This document shows positions 8,826-18,447 of a stretch of 64,000 nucleotides of DNA, piece by piece. Origin of the DNA: Pedobacter cryoconitis (GTDB taxonomy: Bacteria > Bacteroidota > Bacteroidia > Sphingobacteriales > Sphingobacteriaceae). The stretch is taken from NCBI RefSeq assembly GCF_003259615.1, contig NZ_QLLR01000006.1:62001-126000 (forward strand), read 5' to 3'. A program made the translations under genes and the position numbers. Positions within the stretch are counted from its first letter, which is position 1; each line of letters opens with the position of its first letter. The notes under the pieces were generated by a model that was not told the origin of the DNA, ran no database searches, and was given only the letters and a program-made list of their open reading frames with translations.

Positions 8826-11800
8826 ATGAACAAAAATTTACAAATTTTTAAGTCATCGGTATGGGCTAACCCCTATGTACTTCTGCTTGTACTGATCTGC
8901 CATTTTATGGCCTGGGATGCAGCAGCGGCTACCAAAATTGACCATGGCAATGGGTTGAAATTTTCTGCCCTTTCAATTACAGGTAAGATTACCGATGAAA
9001 AAGGCGGAGCAATACCGGGCGTATCTGTAGTAGAAAAGGGCACTAACAATGGAACTGTTTCAGATAGTAAGGGTAACTATCGTTTATCAGTCACAAGCGG
9101 AACATCCATACTGGTAATCAGCTTTATCGGTTACAATACCTTTGAAGAACGTGTCGGCGACCGGACAAAGGTCGATGTTATGCTGAAGGAAAACGTGAGT
9201 ACCCTAAATGAAGTTGTGGTAGTAAGTGTAGGATATGGCACTCTTGACAAAAGAGAAGTTTCAAGCGCAATTACCCACATAGGTGCTAAAGAACTACAAA
9301 CCGTAGCCAGCAACAGTCCCCTGCAGGCGCTCCAGGGGAAAGTAGCGGGTCTGACGATAACCAATACTGCAACCGGAGATCCAAATTCTACACCCTCAAT
9401 TCAGATGCGTGGTGTATCTTCAAGAAACGCAGGCCTGGGCCCTTTGTATATCATTAATGGTGTTATCGGAGGCAATATTGATAATATAAACCAAAATGAT
9501 ATAGAATCAATTGATGTGCTGAAGGGCGGCGCTGCCTCTGCAATATATGGTACAAGGGGAAGTAATGGAGTAATCATTGTCACTACCAAAAAAGGTTCAG
9601 AACAATCCCGGCTTTTTTATGATGGATATAGCAGTTTTGATTATATCACCAATAAATATAATATCTTATCTAAAGATGAATTCATTACCAATAGGGTAGG
9701 AAATAAACAAGGTCAGGATTATGGAGCCAACACCGACTGGCTGAAAGAAGTCAGCAAGTCTCCAGCCATTGGTCAAAAACATACCGTCCAGCTTTCTGGC
9801 GGTTCTGGCACTACAAATTACTTCGCCTCTGCCGACTACCGTGATGCCAATGGGATTGATCTGCGTTCCCGAAAAAAAGAATATGGCACCAGGATTAATG
9901 CAAACTTCGTTTCAAAAGATCACACCTACGAAGTGAACCTTGTGGCAGCACCCAGATATGCGCATACCAATCGCGCCGATTATGGAGGGTTTAACAATGC
10001 ACTCACGCTTAATCCTACCTACCCTGTATACACGCAAACCGGGCAGTATAATTATTTAAATACAGGTTTTTTTTCCAACAATCCTGTTGAAAATGCGAAA
10101 ATGATCAAAGCCGAGCAGGAAATCAAGGAACTGGACCTCAGCGGCAGTTTCAAAGTTAACCTGCTCAAGAACTTATCTACAACTGCCACAGTCTCTGAAT
10201 CCAGTTCGTCTTTTAAAAATCTGGATTTTAGCCCGTCAACACTGTCAAGCATCCTGCACAACAACCAGACAATCAAAACAAATTATGCAAAACAAGAACA
10301 GGTTGAAAACGACGTAAAGAATTTTGAATGGACTGCTAATTATGCCACAACATTTGGCAAAAACAACTTTAAAGTATTAGGCGGATATTCCTATGCGCTT
10401 TACAACTACGAGCAGTTTCAGGCAGTTAATTATGATTTCCCATTTGATTCTTTTTCATGGAATAATCTTGGATCAGGAACTTATAATGGTGGTGCTGCAG
10501 GTAACGGTCAAAATGCTGTTTCTTCCACAAAAAACGGGTCCGCCTTAATTGCTTTTTTCGCTCGTGTTAATTATGACTATGATCACAAATATCTGCTTAC
10601 AGCAAGTTTGCGGCGCGAAGGCTCTTCAAAATTCGGATTAAATAATAAATGGGGAAATTTCCCTGCGGCATCAGCGGCATGGCGTATTACTGAGGAAAGT
10701 TTTCTAAAAAACAAGATCTCCTGGTTAAACGACCTTAAGCTGCGGGTTGATTATGGCGTAACAGGCAATCAAGACTTCGGTAATTATCTATCACTTCTGC
10801 TATATGGTGGTGCAGGATATTTTCCATTCAATGGAACAACTTACCAGGTATACGGCCCCTCACAAAACGCCAATCCGAATTTAGGCTGGGAAAAAGCTAT
10901 TAACTTTAACGCGGGCCTTGACTTTGAACTCTTCAGGAACAAAATATCCGGTTCGATCAATTACTATGTTCGCACAAATAAAGACCTTCTCGGCAACTAT
11001 GACGTACCACTCCCCCCTAATCCGCAGTCAACCACTTTTACTAATGTAGGCACACTTAAAAATTCAGGTTTTGAGTTGCAGCTCTATTCATCTTTGGTAA
11101 AAACCAAGGATTTCAGCTACAGTCTCACCTTTGCCGGTGCCTTCAACAGCAATAAGTTTGTCTCATTCTCTAATGATCTTTATAAAGGTGCAACTTATCA
11201 GGATGTTGCCAGCTTGCCAGCGCCAGGCTCACCAGGTACAATACAACGTTTGGAAGAAGGCCGTCGTGTTGGCTCGTTTTATACCTTCAGAAATGCCGGT
11301 GTTGACTCCAATGGGGCCTTACTTGTCTACAAGAAAGACGGCACCATTGTTCCCGCCAACCAGGCAAACAACGATGATAAGCAATTTGTTGGCAATGGCT
11401 TACCAAAGTTTACAGCTTCCTTAGGCAATACCTTTATTTATAAACAATTTGATCTCAGCATATTTTTCAGAGGGAACTTTGGTTATAAAATTTTCAATAC
11501 CGCAGCATTTTTCCTGGGAACCCCTGCAACACAATCTGACATCAATGTGCTTACATCAGCTTATGACAATGGTAGTAAATATTCAAAACTCACCAATAAT
11601 TCCACTACTTCCATTCCCTCAGATTATTTCCTTGAAAATGGGTCTTTTGTAAAGATTGATAATGTTTCGATGGGCTATACAAGAAAGCTCAACTCCAAAT
11701 TTATCCATGGCCTTAGAATTTATGCTGCAGGACGTAATCTATACACCTTCAAAAAGTATAGTGTGGGCGATCCTGACCAGACTCAGGTAAACGGCCTTAC

Positions 11801-11894
11801 GCCGGGAGTAAAAACTGACGACAGCGGAAATCCAACCCTTAATTATTATCCTTCAACCTTACAACTAATTATCGGGGCACAGATCACTTTTTAA
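8826..11894 (+). CDS. SusC-like TonB-dependent glycan transporter
   Basis: Outer-membrane importer of 1022 residues. After the signal peptide (ending near residue 37) come a carboxypeptidase-like domain (SITGKITDEKGGAIPGVSVV, about 50-130), the TonB box region EVVVVSVGYGTLDKREV, and a plug domain (about 140-260, with IQMRGVSSRNAGLGPLYIING and ASAIYGTRGSNGVIIVTTKKG). A barrel follows and ends in the aromatic residue Phe (IGAQITF). It forms a complex with the SusD protein encoded nine bases downstream and takes oligosaccharides into the periplasm using TonB energy. It is probably induced by the divergent HTCS. The GH92 gene behind suggests a mannose-containing substrate, which is an inference. 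Confidence 0.95.
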   Translation: MNKNLQIFKSSVWANPYVLLLVLICHFMAWDAAAATKIDHGNGLKFSALSITGKITDEKGGAIPGVSVVEKGTNNGTVSDSKGNYRLSVTSGTSILVISFIGYNTFEERVGDRTKVDVMLKENVSTLNEVVVVSVGYGTLDKREVSSAITHIGAKELQTVASNSPLQALQGKVAGLTITNTATGDPNSTPSIQMRGVSSRNAGLGPLYIINGVIGGNIDNINQNDIESIDVLKGGAASAIYGTRGSNGVIIVTTKKGSEQSRLFYDGYSSFDYITNKYNILSKDEFITNRVGNKQGQDYGANTDWLKEVSKSPAIGQKHTVQLSGGSGTTNYFASADYRDANGIDLRSRKKEYGTRINANFVSKDHTYEVNLVAAPRYAHTNRADYGGFNNALTLNPTYPVYTQTGQYNYLNTGFFSNNPVENAKMIKAEQEIKELDLSGSFKVNLLKNLSTTATVSESSSSFKNLDFSPSTLSSILHNNQTIKTNYAKQEQVENDVKNFEWTANYATTFGKNNFKVLGGYSYALYNYEQFQAVNYDFPFDSFSWNNLGSGTYNGGAAGNGQNAVSSTKNGSALIAFFARVNYDYDHKYLLTASLRREGSSKFGLNNKWGNFPAASAAWRITEESFLKNKISWLNDLKLRVDYGVTGNQDFGNYLSLLLYGGAGYFPFNGTTYQVYGPSQNANPNLGWEKAINFNAGLDFELFRNKISGSINYYVRTNKDLLGNYDVPLPPNPQSTTFTNVGTLKNSGFELQLYSSLVKTKDFSYSLTFAGAFNSNKFVSFSNDLYKGATYQDVASLPAPGSPGTIQRLEEGRRVGSFYTFRNAGVDSNGALLVYKKDGTIVPANQANNDDKQFVGNGLPKFTASLGNTFIYKQFDLSIFFRGNFGYKIFNTAAFFLGTPATQSDINVLTSAYDNGSKYSKLTNNSTTSIPSDYFLENGSFVKIDNVSMGYTRKLNSKFIHGLRIYAAGRNLYTFKKYSVGDPDQTQVNGLTPGVKTDDSGNPTLNYYPSTLQLIIGAQITF

Positions 11895-11903
11895 AAAAAA
11901 ATC

Positions 11904-13634
11904 ATGAAAAAAAATCTCAATATTAAAATAGCAGCACTTTTTATTTTCATCATTATATCCGGGTGTACCAAACTCGATGAAAAAATTTATGATAAGGTTG
12001 ACCAGAGCGTATTCCTCACCCGCCGTGAGGATGTGATCCGCGACTTTTTGCGCCCATTTGAACATGCCTACTGGAGTATTCAAGGCAATGATATTTTTGC
12101 AGTCAATGAGGATAGTTCGGATGAATTCGGGACATTCAACCGGCAAGGTGACTGGCAAAATGGAGGTTATTATCAGCGCATGCACTATCATACCTGGACC
12201 ATTAATGATAGTTTTACCAGTGGTGCCTGGACTGCATTTTATCAGGGGATCGTATTGGCAACTAATTCTCTGCAGGATATGGAATCCATTCAGGACCCTG
12301 CAAAATTAAACGTTACCACTGCCGAATTAGCAGATTTTAAAGCAGAGTTACGCACTTTACGTGCCTGGTTTCATCTCAGGGCGCTCGATTATTATAGAAA
12401 TATTGAAATTGTCAAAGAAGTAAAGAATCAGACACAAGGTGGAAAACAGGTGAGCCCGCAAGAGGCCTTTAACTTTATTGAATCAGAATTAAAGGCCGCT
12501 ATCCCAGACTTACCTACGCGTTCTAATTTAGGGGCCAATGGTATTGGACGCTGGACGCAAGCAGGAGCTGCTGCTTTACTGGCAAGGCTCTATCTCAATG
12601 CCAAAGTCTATACCGGACAAGAAAAATTCATAGAATGTGCTGCTGTTTCTCAGGACATCATCAATGGTAAATATGGTGCCTATACCTTGGATAACAAATG
12701 GGATGCACCTTTTGATTATACCAATTCTCAACCAAATTCAGAGGTCATTTACGGTTTTCCAGCAAGTCTCTCCCGTACGCACTGGCAGTATGACGGCGGA
12801 ATGTATTTCTTTGGAATGACTTATGATGCAGCACCATTGTATTGCGGTTTCACGGATTTCGGACAATCGAACCCCAAATATGCCTTACAGCCGGGAAGAG
12901 ATGTAGATAGTGTAGAGTATGGTTTTCAGCTAGGCAAACCTTTCGTAAAGTTTCAAAAATATCCGGATGATCTTCGTCTTAAATTATATAAGAACCTTGG
13001 TAATAGCAAACGTGAAGGAATGTTTTTGTATGGATACCTGCCCTATCAGCATAATGTAAATGGAAAAACAGTAACAGATACGGTTAAAGGAAATAAAGGG
13101 AATTATCCCCTATTTATCCGTGATCAGGTTGGAATGTTTCTCAGCAACAAGCCTGGAATAAAACCAACAGACAAAGAATCAAATATGAACCATGCGGATC
13201 ATAACTCCGGAGTATTTATGCTTAAATATCCAGTATATCCTACCACTGATCCTAATCGAATTACATCCGCATACGCTGAGGTCCGCCTTTCTGAAGTTTA
13301 TTACACGCTTGCCGAATGTAAATACCGTGCTGGTGACAGAGCAGGCGCAGCACAATTGCTTAATGCTGTGCGTCAACGCAATTATCCGGCGGGATCGCCC
13401 AGCCTTTATGAAACAGGGGGAAGTCAGCTCAATGATCAGGAGATGCTGGATGAATGGGGACGCGAGTTCCTTGGAGAAAACAGGCGCAGAACAGACCTGA
13501 TCCGCTGGGGGGTATTCAGCAGTGGTACCTGGTGGGATAAAAAACCAGACGGAGACAAACACACGGAGATATTTCCGATCGGGCTTTCGATCATGAATAT
13601 CAATCCTCAGTTGGTACAAAACCCAGGTTATTAA
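11904..13634 (+). CDS. SusD/RagB-like nutrient-binding lipoprotein
   Basis: Surface lipoprotein of 576 residues with lipobox ISGC at about residues 18-21. It shows SusD landmarks: an N-terminal segment TKLDEKIYDKVDQSVF, the TPR-type helical core (LRTLRAWFHLRALDYYRNIEIV), and the C-terminal RAGAAQLLNAVRQRN and WGREFLGENRRRTDLIRWG. It acts as the lid of the SusC barrel and captures the glycan. It is co-transcribed with susC and followed by a bidirectional terminator shared with the convergent GH92 gene. Confidence 0.95.
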   Translation: MKKNLNIKIAALFIFIIISGCTKLDEKIYDKVDQSVFLTRREDVIRDFLRPFEHAYWSIQGNDIFAVNEDSSDEFGTFNRQGDWQNGGYYQRMHYHTWTINDSFTSGAWTAFYQGIVLATNSLQDMESIQDPAKLNVTTAELADFKAELRTLRAWFHLRALDYYRNIEIVKEVKNQTQGGKQVSPQEAFNFIESELKAAIPDLPTRSNLGANGIGRWTQAGAAALLARLYLNAKVYTGQEKFIECAAVSQDIINGKYGAYTLDNKWDAPFDYTNSQPNSEVIYGFPASLSRTHWQYDGGMYFFGMTYDAAPLYCGFTDFGQSNPKYALQPGRDVDSVEYGFQLGKPFVKFQKYPDDLRLKLYKNLGNSKREGMFLYGYLPYQHNVNGKTVTDTVKGNKGNYPLFIRDQVGMFLSNKPGIKPTDKESNMNHADHNSGVFMLKYPVYPTTDPNRITSAYAEVRLSEVYYTLAECKYRAGDRAGAAQLLNAVRQRNYPAGSPSLYETGGSQLNDQEMLDEWGREFLGENRRRTDLIRWGVFSSGTWWDKKPDGDKHTEIFPIGLSIMNINPQLVQNPGY

Positions 13635-13640
13635 TTAGCT

Positions 13641-13672
13641 AAAGCGTATCAGAACAAATTCTGATGCGCTTT
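13641..13672. terminator. Bidirectional terminator between susD and GH92
   Basis: AAAGCGTATCAGAA (13641-13654) pairs with TTCTGATGCGCTTT (13659-13672) with one G-T pair and loop CAAA. It serves two convergent genes and touches the stop codon of the GH92 gene. Confidence 0.65.
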
Positions 13673-16004
13673 ACTTACCTTCTCCACCAGCAACTAGTTC
13701 TAAAAACCCACCCTTAACTAAATCTTCAAACTTAAGAGAAAACGCGTTCAACCTTTGGCCATTAAACCTACCACCCTGAATATAAAAATGTGCTGGATTC
13801 TGTTGACGAACCTTAATCAAAAACTCATTTTTTCTTATCTCCTTAGGAAGTTTAATCCTCACAGTTTCAAACAATGGTGTTCCTATTAAAAAAGAAGGAT
13901 CGGGCCCTGTCAACCCTTTTACATCAAAAAGTCCCATGGCAGCCAGTACATACCATGCCCCCAACTGCCCCTGGTCTTCATCCTGACCATATCCGTACCC
14001 ATGTATACCATCAGTGCCGTAAAATTCATTACAAATTGCCCTAACCCATTTCTGGCTCAGATCCGGTCTTCCTGCATAATTAAACAACCAGGCAACATGT
14101 AAGTTCGGTTGATTCCCATGATTATACAAGCCTTGAATTCCCGCAAAAGCATCAATCTCTGTTCCACCACCAAATGAATTTTTCTGCGAAACAGTAAAAA
14201 TACTATCCAGCCGGCTGCTAAAAGTTTCCTTTCCAATCAAACTTACCAGTTGCTCTGGTGCTTGAGGTACATAAAATGTATACTGCCAGGCATTACCCTC
14301 CTGAAAACCTTTCCAAGGTTCAAAAGGATTAAACTTAGCTAAAAAATTTCCCTGATCATCCTTAGGCCTGATGAACTTTGTAGCGGGATCATATAGTAAT
14401 TTCCAGCCTTCGGAAAGCTTGGTCAATTGGTTATAATCTTTTGTTTGATGAAGAGCTTTAGCAAATTGTGCTGCTGCAAAAGCAGAAAAAGAATATTCAA
14501 GCGTGTGAGAAGCTCCAAAAGGAGAGCCTTTCGTATTTAACTCCGGGTTACCAGTAAGATCCTTTAAATAGGGTGAATAGCCCTTTTCTACAAAAACGCC
14601 AACGTCCAGCTTTCCAGCTCCGGGAATACGTCCTCTGGCTTCCAGCTCATTTTTTCGTACAGCTTCATAGGCTAACTGAACATCATAATTCCGGATTCCA
14701 ACATTATAAGCTGCTGCAATCGCCAGTCCGGTAAAATTCGTTCCAACACCAGATACGTATTTACTGGTGGCAATACCATCGCCGAGCCAACCTGCATCCT
14801 TATAAACAAGCAATTGACTTTGTACCCAGTCATTATAGTATTCCGGATAAGCAATAGCCCATAGTTGAGTCAGGTTCCAGAAGGCACCCCAAATGGCATC
14901 GGTATTGTAATGGTGATATTTCGGAGTACCATTTCCCGATAGCGGGATTTGTCCTGTTCCACCGTCATTTTTAGGATAGGCACCATTCACATCACTGGCC
15001 AGACCTCTGCCTAAAAGTGCGTGAAAGAGTCCGGTATAAAATTTAATCCGGTCCTGTTTCAATCCGCCTTTTACTTCAATTCTGCCCAATAACTTATTCC
15101 ATTTTTGAGTGGCACCAGCCTTTGCCTTTGCAAAAGTTAATCCTGAAGCCTCTTTGTTCAAATTGAGTTTTGCATTGTCTGCAGAAGTGTAAGAAAGACC
15201 TGTTTTAATTCCAATTTGCTCGCCCTTTTTTGTTTTAAACTGCAAATATATTCCAGCTCCCTTCCCTTGAATGGTTTGAAGCCCTTTAAACTGTGTACTA
15301 TCCCTGAATGCACCATATGAGACCGGCATTTTATCCATTACTGCATAAAAATACATAGTCACATTAGCTGATTTCTGATATTTCTGAACATATACAGGTT
15401 TGGTAACCACATAGCCCCATATATGACCATGAGCATAAGTCACTTTTGCATCGACTACCGGCCCGCTCTCCCCCATCTTGTGACCAATATCAAAGATAAT
15501 ATTGGCAGCGGTTGTTTCCGGAAAAGTATATTGATGAAAGCCAACCCTTTTTGTTGCAGTAAGCTCTGCCTTAATACCATAATCTTTTAAAAGCACCCGG
15601 TAATAACCAGCAGTAGCGTATTCATCAGACTTATCAAAAGAAGATCTGTATCCTGAATTTTTCTCCTCTTTTTTACCAGGAAATGTTTTCAATTTCCCTA
15701 CTGTTGGTGCAAAGACTATCCCGCCAATCTGAAACTCATGAAAATTGGCGAAACCTTCTATGGAACTATGCCGATCATCATATCCTACGGCTTCCCATCC
15801 TGATGGATTACCTTCACTGCCATTAGTACTCGGGGCTAATTTGGCCATGCCAAAAGGAACTGCTGCAGGAGTATAGAAAAAGTATCGGCTATGCGCAGAT
15901 CCGATGTTAGGTTTTACATATTGGACTGGTCCATCCTCTTGCTGTGCATAAAGGAAGGAAGTTTGAATACTAATTAATAACAGGAGAACAATCCTTTTCA
16001 TCAT
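13671..16004 (-). CDS. GH92 family alpha-mannosidase
   Basis: Exported glycosidase of 777 residues with a signal peptide ending at about residue 20 (SFLYAQ). The N-terminal beta-sandwich has the GH92 signature YVKPNIGSAHSRYFFYTPAAVPFGMAKLAP-like block. The catalytic (alpha/alpha)6 domain shows HTLEYSF with Glu503 as the probable general acid, and YGQDEDQGQLGAWYV with Asp675 and Asp677 as the probable base pair, plus GNAWQYTFYVPQ. Known GH92 enzymes are calcium-dependent exo-acting alpha-mannosidases that release mannose from N-glycans or yeast mannan. It lies convergent to susD in the same PUL, in its own transcription unit. The linkage preference cannot be read from the sequence. Confidence 0.93.
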   Translation of the reverse strand: MMKRIVLLLLISIQTSFLYAQQEDGPVQYVKPNIGSAHSRYFFYTPAAVPFGMAKLAPSTNGSEGNPSGWEAVGYDDRHSSIEGFANFHEFQIGGIVFAPTVGKLKTFPGKKEEKNSGYRSSFDKSDEYATAGYYRVLLKDYGIKAELTATKRVGFHQYTFPETTAANIIFDIGHKMGESGPVVDAKVTYAHGHIWGYVVTKPVYVQKYQKSANVTMYFYAVMDKMPVSYGAFRDSTQFKGLQTIQGKGAGIYLQFKTKKGEQIGIKTGLSYTSADNAKLNLNKEASGLTFAKAKAGATQKWNKLLGRIEVKGGLKQDRIKFYTGLFHALLGRGLASDVNGAYPKNDGGTGQIPLSGNGTPKYHHYNTDAIWGAFWNLTQLWAIAYPEYYNDWVQSQLLVYKDAGWLGDGIATSKYVSGVGTNFTGLAIAAAYNVGIRNYDVQLAYEAVRKNELEARGRIPGAGKLDVGVFVEKGYSPYLKDLTGNPELNTKGSPFGASHTLEYSFSAFAAAQFAKALHQTKDYNQLTKLSEGWKLLYDPATKFIRPKDDQGNFLAKFNPFEPWKGFQEGNAWQYTFYVPQAPEQLVSLIGKETFSSRLDSIFTVSQKNSFGGGTEIDAFAGIQGLYNHGNQPNLHVAWLFNYAGRPDLSQKWVRAICNEFYGTDGIHGYGYGQDEDQGQLGAWYVLAAMGLFDVKGLTGPDPSFLIGTPLFETVRIKLPKEIRKNEFLIKVRQQNPAHFYIQGGRFNGQRLNAFSLKFEDLVKGGFLELVAGGEGK

Positions 16005-16061
16005 GCTTTAAGATTTTGGTATTACTAAAGAAACAGCAACTATAAAATATACAATGGGTAA

Positions 16062-16215
16062 ATGTACATACATAATAGCCAAATATATTTTAAATTCTTA
16101 ATAATCCAAAATACATTATAAAACAAGCAATTAAAGAGATTACTTCTGCTGATTTCACAAAAAAATCAATTATCTATAAGGTAATATTTAAATTAAATTA
16201 TAATTGTATGTACAT
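16062..16215. promoter_or_regulatory. Two ATGTACAT palindromes in the GH92-araC spacer
   Basis: The palindrome ATGTACAT occurs at 16062-16069 and 16208-16215. The flanks are inverse to each other, so TGTACATACA in the first matches TGTATGTACA in the second. The 307-base spacer between GH92 (leftward) and the AraC gene (rightward) is otherwise AT-rich with no gene. They could be operator sites for GH92; the cognate regulator is unknown. Confidence 0.35.
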
Positions 16216-16283
16216 ATATACATAAATTAGCCAGATGAAAAACTCAACTAACTTTTAAATGCAGGCTTCTGCCCGGACTTAAT

Positions 16284-16291
16284 TATCTTTG
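16284..16291 (+). promoter_or_regulatory. Candidate -7 box of the AraC gene
   Basis: TATCTTTG fits TAnnTTTG and lies 20 bases before the GTG start at 16312. No matching -33 element is visible. Confidence 0.45.
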
Positions 16292-16311
16292 TTTTAAATA
16301 AATGACCAACT

Positions 16312-17193
16312 GTGGAAGAAACGACAGGATTACTGGACAAGATCAGGCATCACGATAAATTGACGATCGCTTTGAATGAGAATTGTAAGATAGCTTTGCC
16401 TGAGGATGTCATGCGTATATTGCGAAAACCGCACCGCCTTTCCTATTATTATTTCCAATACCTGGAAAAGGGTTCAGAAACATTTAAAACTGATCTGAAA
16501 GAGTTCACCATTAATGATGGCGAACTGGCTTTCGGATTGCCCAACCAGATCTTTACCAAGTTGCCCTATGACGCAAACATGCAGCAGTATGCTCTTTCTT
16601 TTGATGAGCATACACTGACGCTCCTGCCCGGTAATTATCAATTTCTTGTTAATCCGTTCAATGCCAACAAAATCACTTTTGATCCGGCTGCACAACAACG
16701 GATTAAAAATCTGCTTTCAGGACTGTTTCTGCTCCTGCATGCACCCGGAAAACAGAGAAAAGCTGAGGTCATCCTCGCACACTTGCATACGCTGCTGACC
16801 GAGTTCAATACCGCTTATTTCGAGCAATATCAAAGTCAGGAAGGTATTGCCGGTTCTAAACTGGCAAAATATATAGCTTTTAAGCTGGCAGTGGAAACCC
16901 AACTGACCGAGCATCACGATGTACAGCGTATTGCGGATGAGCTGGCATTGACCTCCAGTACGCTTTATGGCATTGTAAAAGAATTCGGAGGTGTTTCTCC
17001 AAAAGAATGGATAACAAACCGGATCATGCTCGAAGCACAGAGAAAACTGCAATACACCAATATTTCGGTCAAGGAGCTGGCTTATGAGCTTGGATTTAAC
17101 GATCCTGGTTACTTTTCACGTCTTTTCAAAAAAAGCACCGGTAAGAGCGTTAGCCGTTACCTGGCTGAATTACAGGATTTGTCCCACAATTAA
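16312..17193 (+). CDS. AraC-family transcriptional regulator
   Basis: Regulator of 293 residues starting with GTG; an ATG at 16302 is out of frame. The N-terminal 190 residues form a sensor domain that I do not recognise. The C-terminal HTH_18 domain (about 195-290) has two helix-turn-helix units: DVQRIADELALTSSTLYGIVKEFGGVSP and ISVKELAYELGFNDPGYFSRLFKKSTG. The last is the conserved AraC signature. The SDR gene follows 61 bases later, and direct repeats that overlap the end of this gene look like its operator, so it is probably the activator of that SDR. Confidence 0.9.
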   Translation: MEETTGLLDKIRHHDKLTIALNENCKIALPEDVMRILRKPHRLSYYYFQYLEKGSETFKTDLKEFTINDGELAFGLPNQIFTKLPYDANMQQYALSFDEHTLTLLPGNYQFLVNPFNANKITFDPAAQQRIKNLLSGLFLLLHAPGKQRKAEVILAHLHTLLTEFNTAYFEQYQSQEGIAGSKLAKYIAFKLAVETQLTEHHDVQRIADELALTSSTLYGIVKEFGGVSPKEWITNRIMLEAQRKLQYTNISVKELAYELGFNDPGYFSRLFKKSTGKSVSRYLAELQDLSHN

Positions 17194-17206
17194 ACAGATT
17201 TGTCCC
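17177..17206 (+). promoter_or_regulatory. Direct repeats, probable AraC operator of the SDR gene
   Basis: ATTTGTCCC occurs at 17177-17185 and again at 17198-17206, exactly 21 bases apart (two helical turns), both preceded by CAG or CAGG. The second copy ends 22 bases before the -7 box of the SDR gene. This is the arrangement expected for an AraC-type activator touching RNA polymerase. The first repeat overlaps the last codons of the araC gene. Confidence 0.6.
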
Positions 17207-17228
17207 TATTACCCGTTTTCTTCCTGCC

Positions 17229-17236
17229 TAGCTTTG
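17229..17236 (+). promoter_or_regulatory. -7 box of the SDR gene at 17255
   Basis: TAGCTTTG fits TAnnTTTG. The ATG lies 18 bases after the box. A -33 TTTG is missing at normal distance, as expected for an activator-dependent promoter. Confidence 0.55.
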
Positions 17237-17254
17237 TTCAATAATTAAAAAAAA

Positions 17255-17989
17255 ATGAAAGCAGCATTAGTAACAGGAGCAAATAAAGGCATTGGCTTTG
17301 AGGTAGCAAAAATTCTTGCAAAAAAAGGATTTTTGGTTTATTTAGGCAGCCGGAACTTAGAAAGCGGCTTATCAGCGGTTGAAAAGCTTAAATCTGAAGG
17401 AATTACAAACGTAGAAGCCATCAGATTGGATGTGACCGATCAGGATTCTATCCATCGCGCATATACAACAATTAGTAAAGGATCGAATGTTCTGGATGTG
17501 CTCGTTAACAACGCAGGAATTTCGGGAGGATTTCCGCAATCAGCACTCCATGCAACTACCGATCAATTCAGAACGGTGTATGAAACAAATGTTTTTGGTG
17601 TGGTTAGCGTAACGCAGGCTTTTATTGAGCTGTTGAAAAAGTCATCCGAACCTCGTATAGTAAATGTAAGCTCTGCGATGGGTTCACTGACTTTGGCAGC
17701 CGATACTTCTTCTGCCGGTTACGACAATAAAATGGCGCTATACCAGTCTAGTAAAACGGCGCTTAACATGTATACAGTTAACCTTGCTTACGAGCTTCGG
17801 AATACCCCATTTAAAGTCAATGCTGTTTGTCCGGGATGGACGAAAACTGATTTTACCGATCAACAAGGTACAAGCACTGTAGAAGAAGCAGGGCAACGTA
17901 TTGCCAAGTATGCACTAACCGACCAGAATGGCCCTACTGGAGAATATTTCAGCGAAGAATATTTCCCTGGAACAAACTGTCCCTGGTAA
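17255..17989 (+). CDS. SDR family oxidoreductase (carbonyl reductase-like)
   Basis: Cytosolic NAD(P)-dependent dehydrogenase/reductase of 244 residues, the classical SDR length. Cofactor motif TGANKGIG (7-14), NNAG (about 87-90), catalytic Ser in NVSSAMGS, and YQSSK (Tyr and Lys near 165-169) complete the active site. The insert between Ser and Tyr is longer than in most classical SDRs and recalls plant and animal carbonyl reductases. The substrate is unknown. It lies behind an AraC gene and its repeats, and ends at a strong hairpin. Confidence 0.9.
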   Translation: MKAALVTGANKGIGFEVAKILAKKGFLVYLGSRNLESGLSAVEKLKSEGITNVEAIRLDVTDQDSIHRAYTTISKGSNVLDVLVNNAGISGGFPQSALHATTDQFRTVYETNVFGVVSVTQAFIELLKKSSEPRIVNVSSAMGSLTLAADTSSAGYDNKMALYQSSKTALNMYTVNLAYELRNTPFKVNAVCPGWTKTDFTDQQGTSTVEEAGQRIAKYALTDQNGPTGEYFSEEYFPGTNCPW

Positions 17990-17993
17990 AAAT

Positions 17994-18025
17994 AAGGGCT
18001 CTTTACGCTGGTGTAAAGAGTCCTT
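17994..18025. terminator. Bidirectional terminator
   Basis: AAGGGCTCTTTAC (17994-18006) pairs with GTAAAGAGTCCTT (18013-18025) with one G-T pair and a six-base loop. It lies between the SDR gene and the convergent hxlR-type gene. Confidence 0.65.
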
Positions 18026-18052
18026 ATATAATTAAACCGGGATCTTTAGAAT

Positions 18053-18430
18053 TCAGGATTGTTTCCGCATACTTTGCTTAATTCTTTCCCTATGCTGCTC
18101 CCCCCAGGCACTTAGCTCACCTATCACGTTTTTTAAAGTCCGGCTATATTCAGTTGCTTCATAAATAATACTTACCGGAGTGGTCGGATATACATTACGT
18201 TTGATAAAGTCATTCAACTCCAGATCTTTTAGTTCTTTAGCTAGTACCTTGGAAGATATACCAGTGATTTCATGTTGAATCTCGTTAAAGCGCTTCGACG
18301 ACTGCACCAGGCAAAGGATCAATGCCATTTTCCACTTTCCATTAAGAACATACAGCGCATCAAGCACGTTTTTGAGCGAGCCTGCACATTCTTCATGGCT
18401 TGGAAGATCCTCATTTCTAATCATTTTCAT
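18053..18430 (-). CDS. HxlR-family (DUF24) transcriptional regulator
   Basis: Winged-helix regulator of 125 residues. It has a typical HxlR core: Cys near residue 15 (HEECAG), ALYVLNGKWKMALI, FNEIQHEITGISSKVLAKELKDLELNDFIKR and the wing VIYEATEY-like stretch. Members such as YodB of Bacillus sense quinones or diamide through the N-terminal Cys and repress azoreductase or nitroreductase genes. The Cys is present here, and the divergent gene encodes a flavin azoreductase-like protein, which fits that role. The start could also be the Met at residue 3. Confidence 0.9.
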   Translation of the reverse strand: MKMIRNEDLPSHEECAGSLKNVLDALYVLNGKWKMALILCLVQSSKRFNEIQHEITGISSKVLAKELKDLELNDFIKRNVYPTTPVSIIYEATEYSRTLKNVIGELSAWGEQHRERIKQSMRKQS

Positions 18431-18447
18431 AAGGGTAAAGATACACC

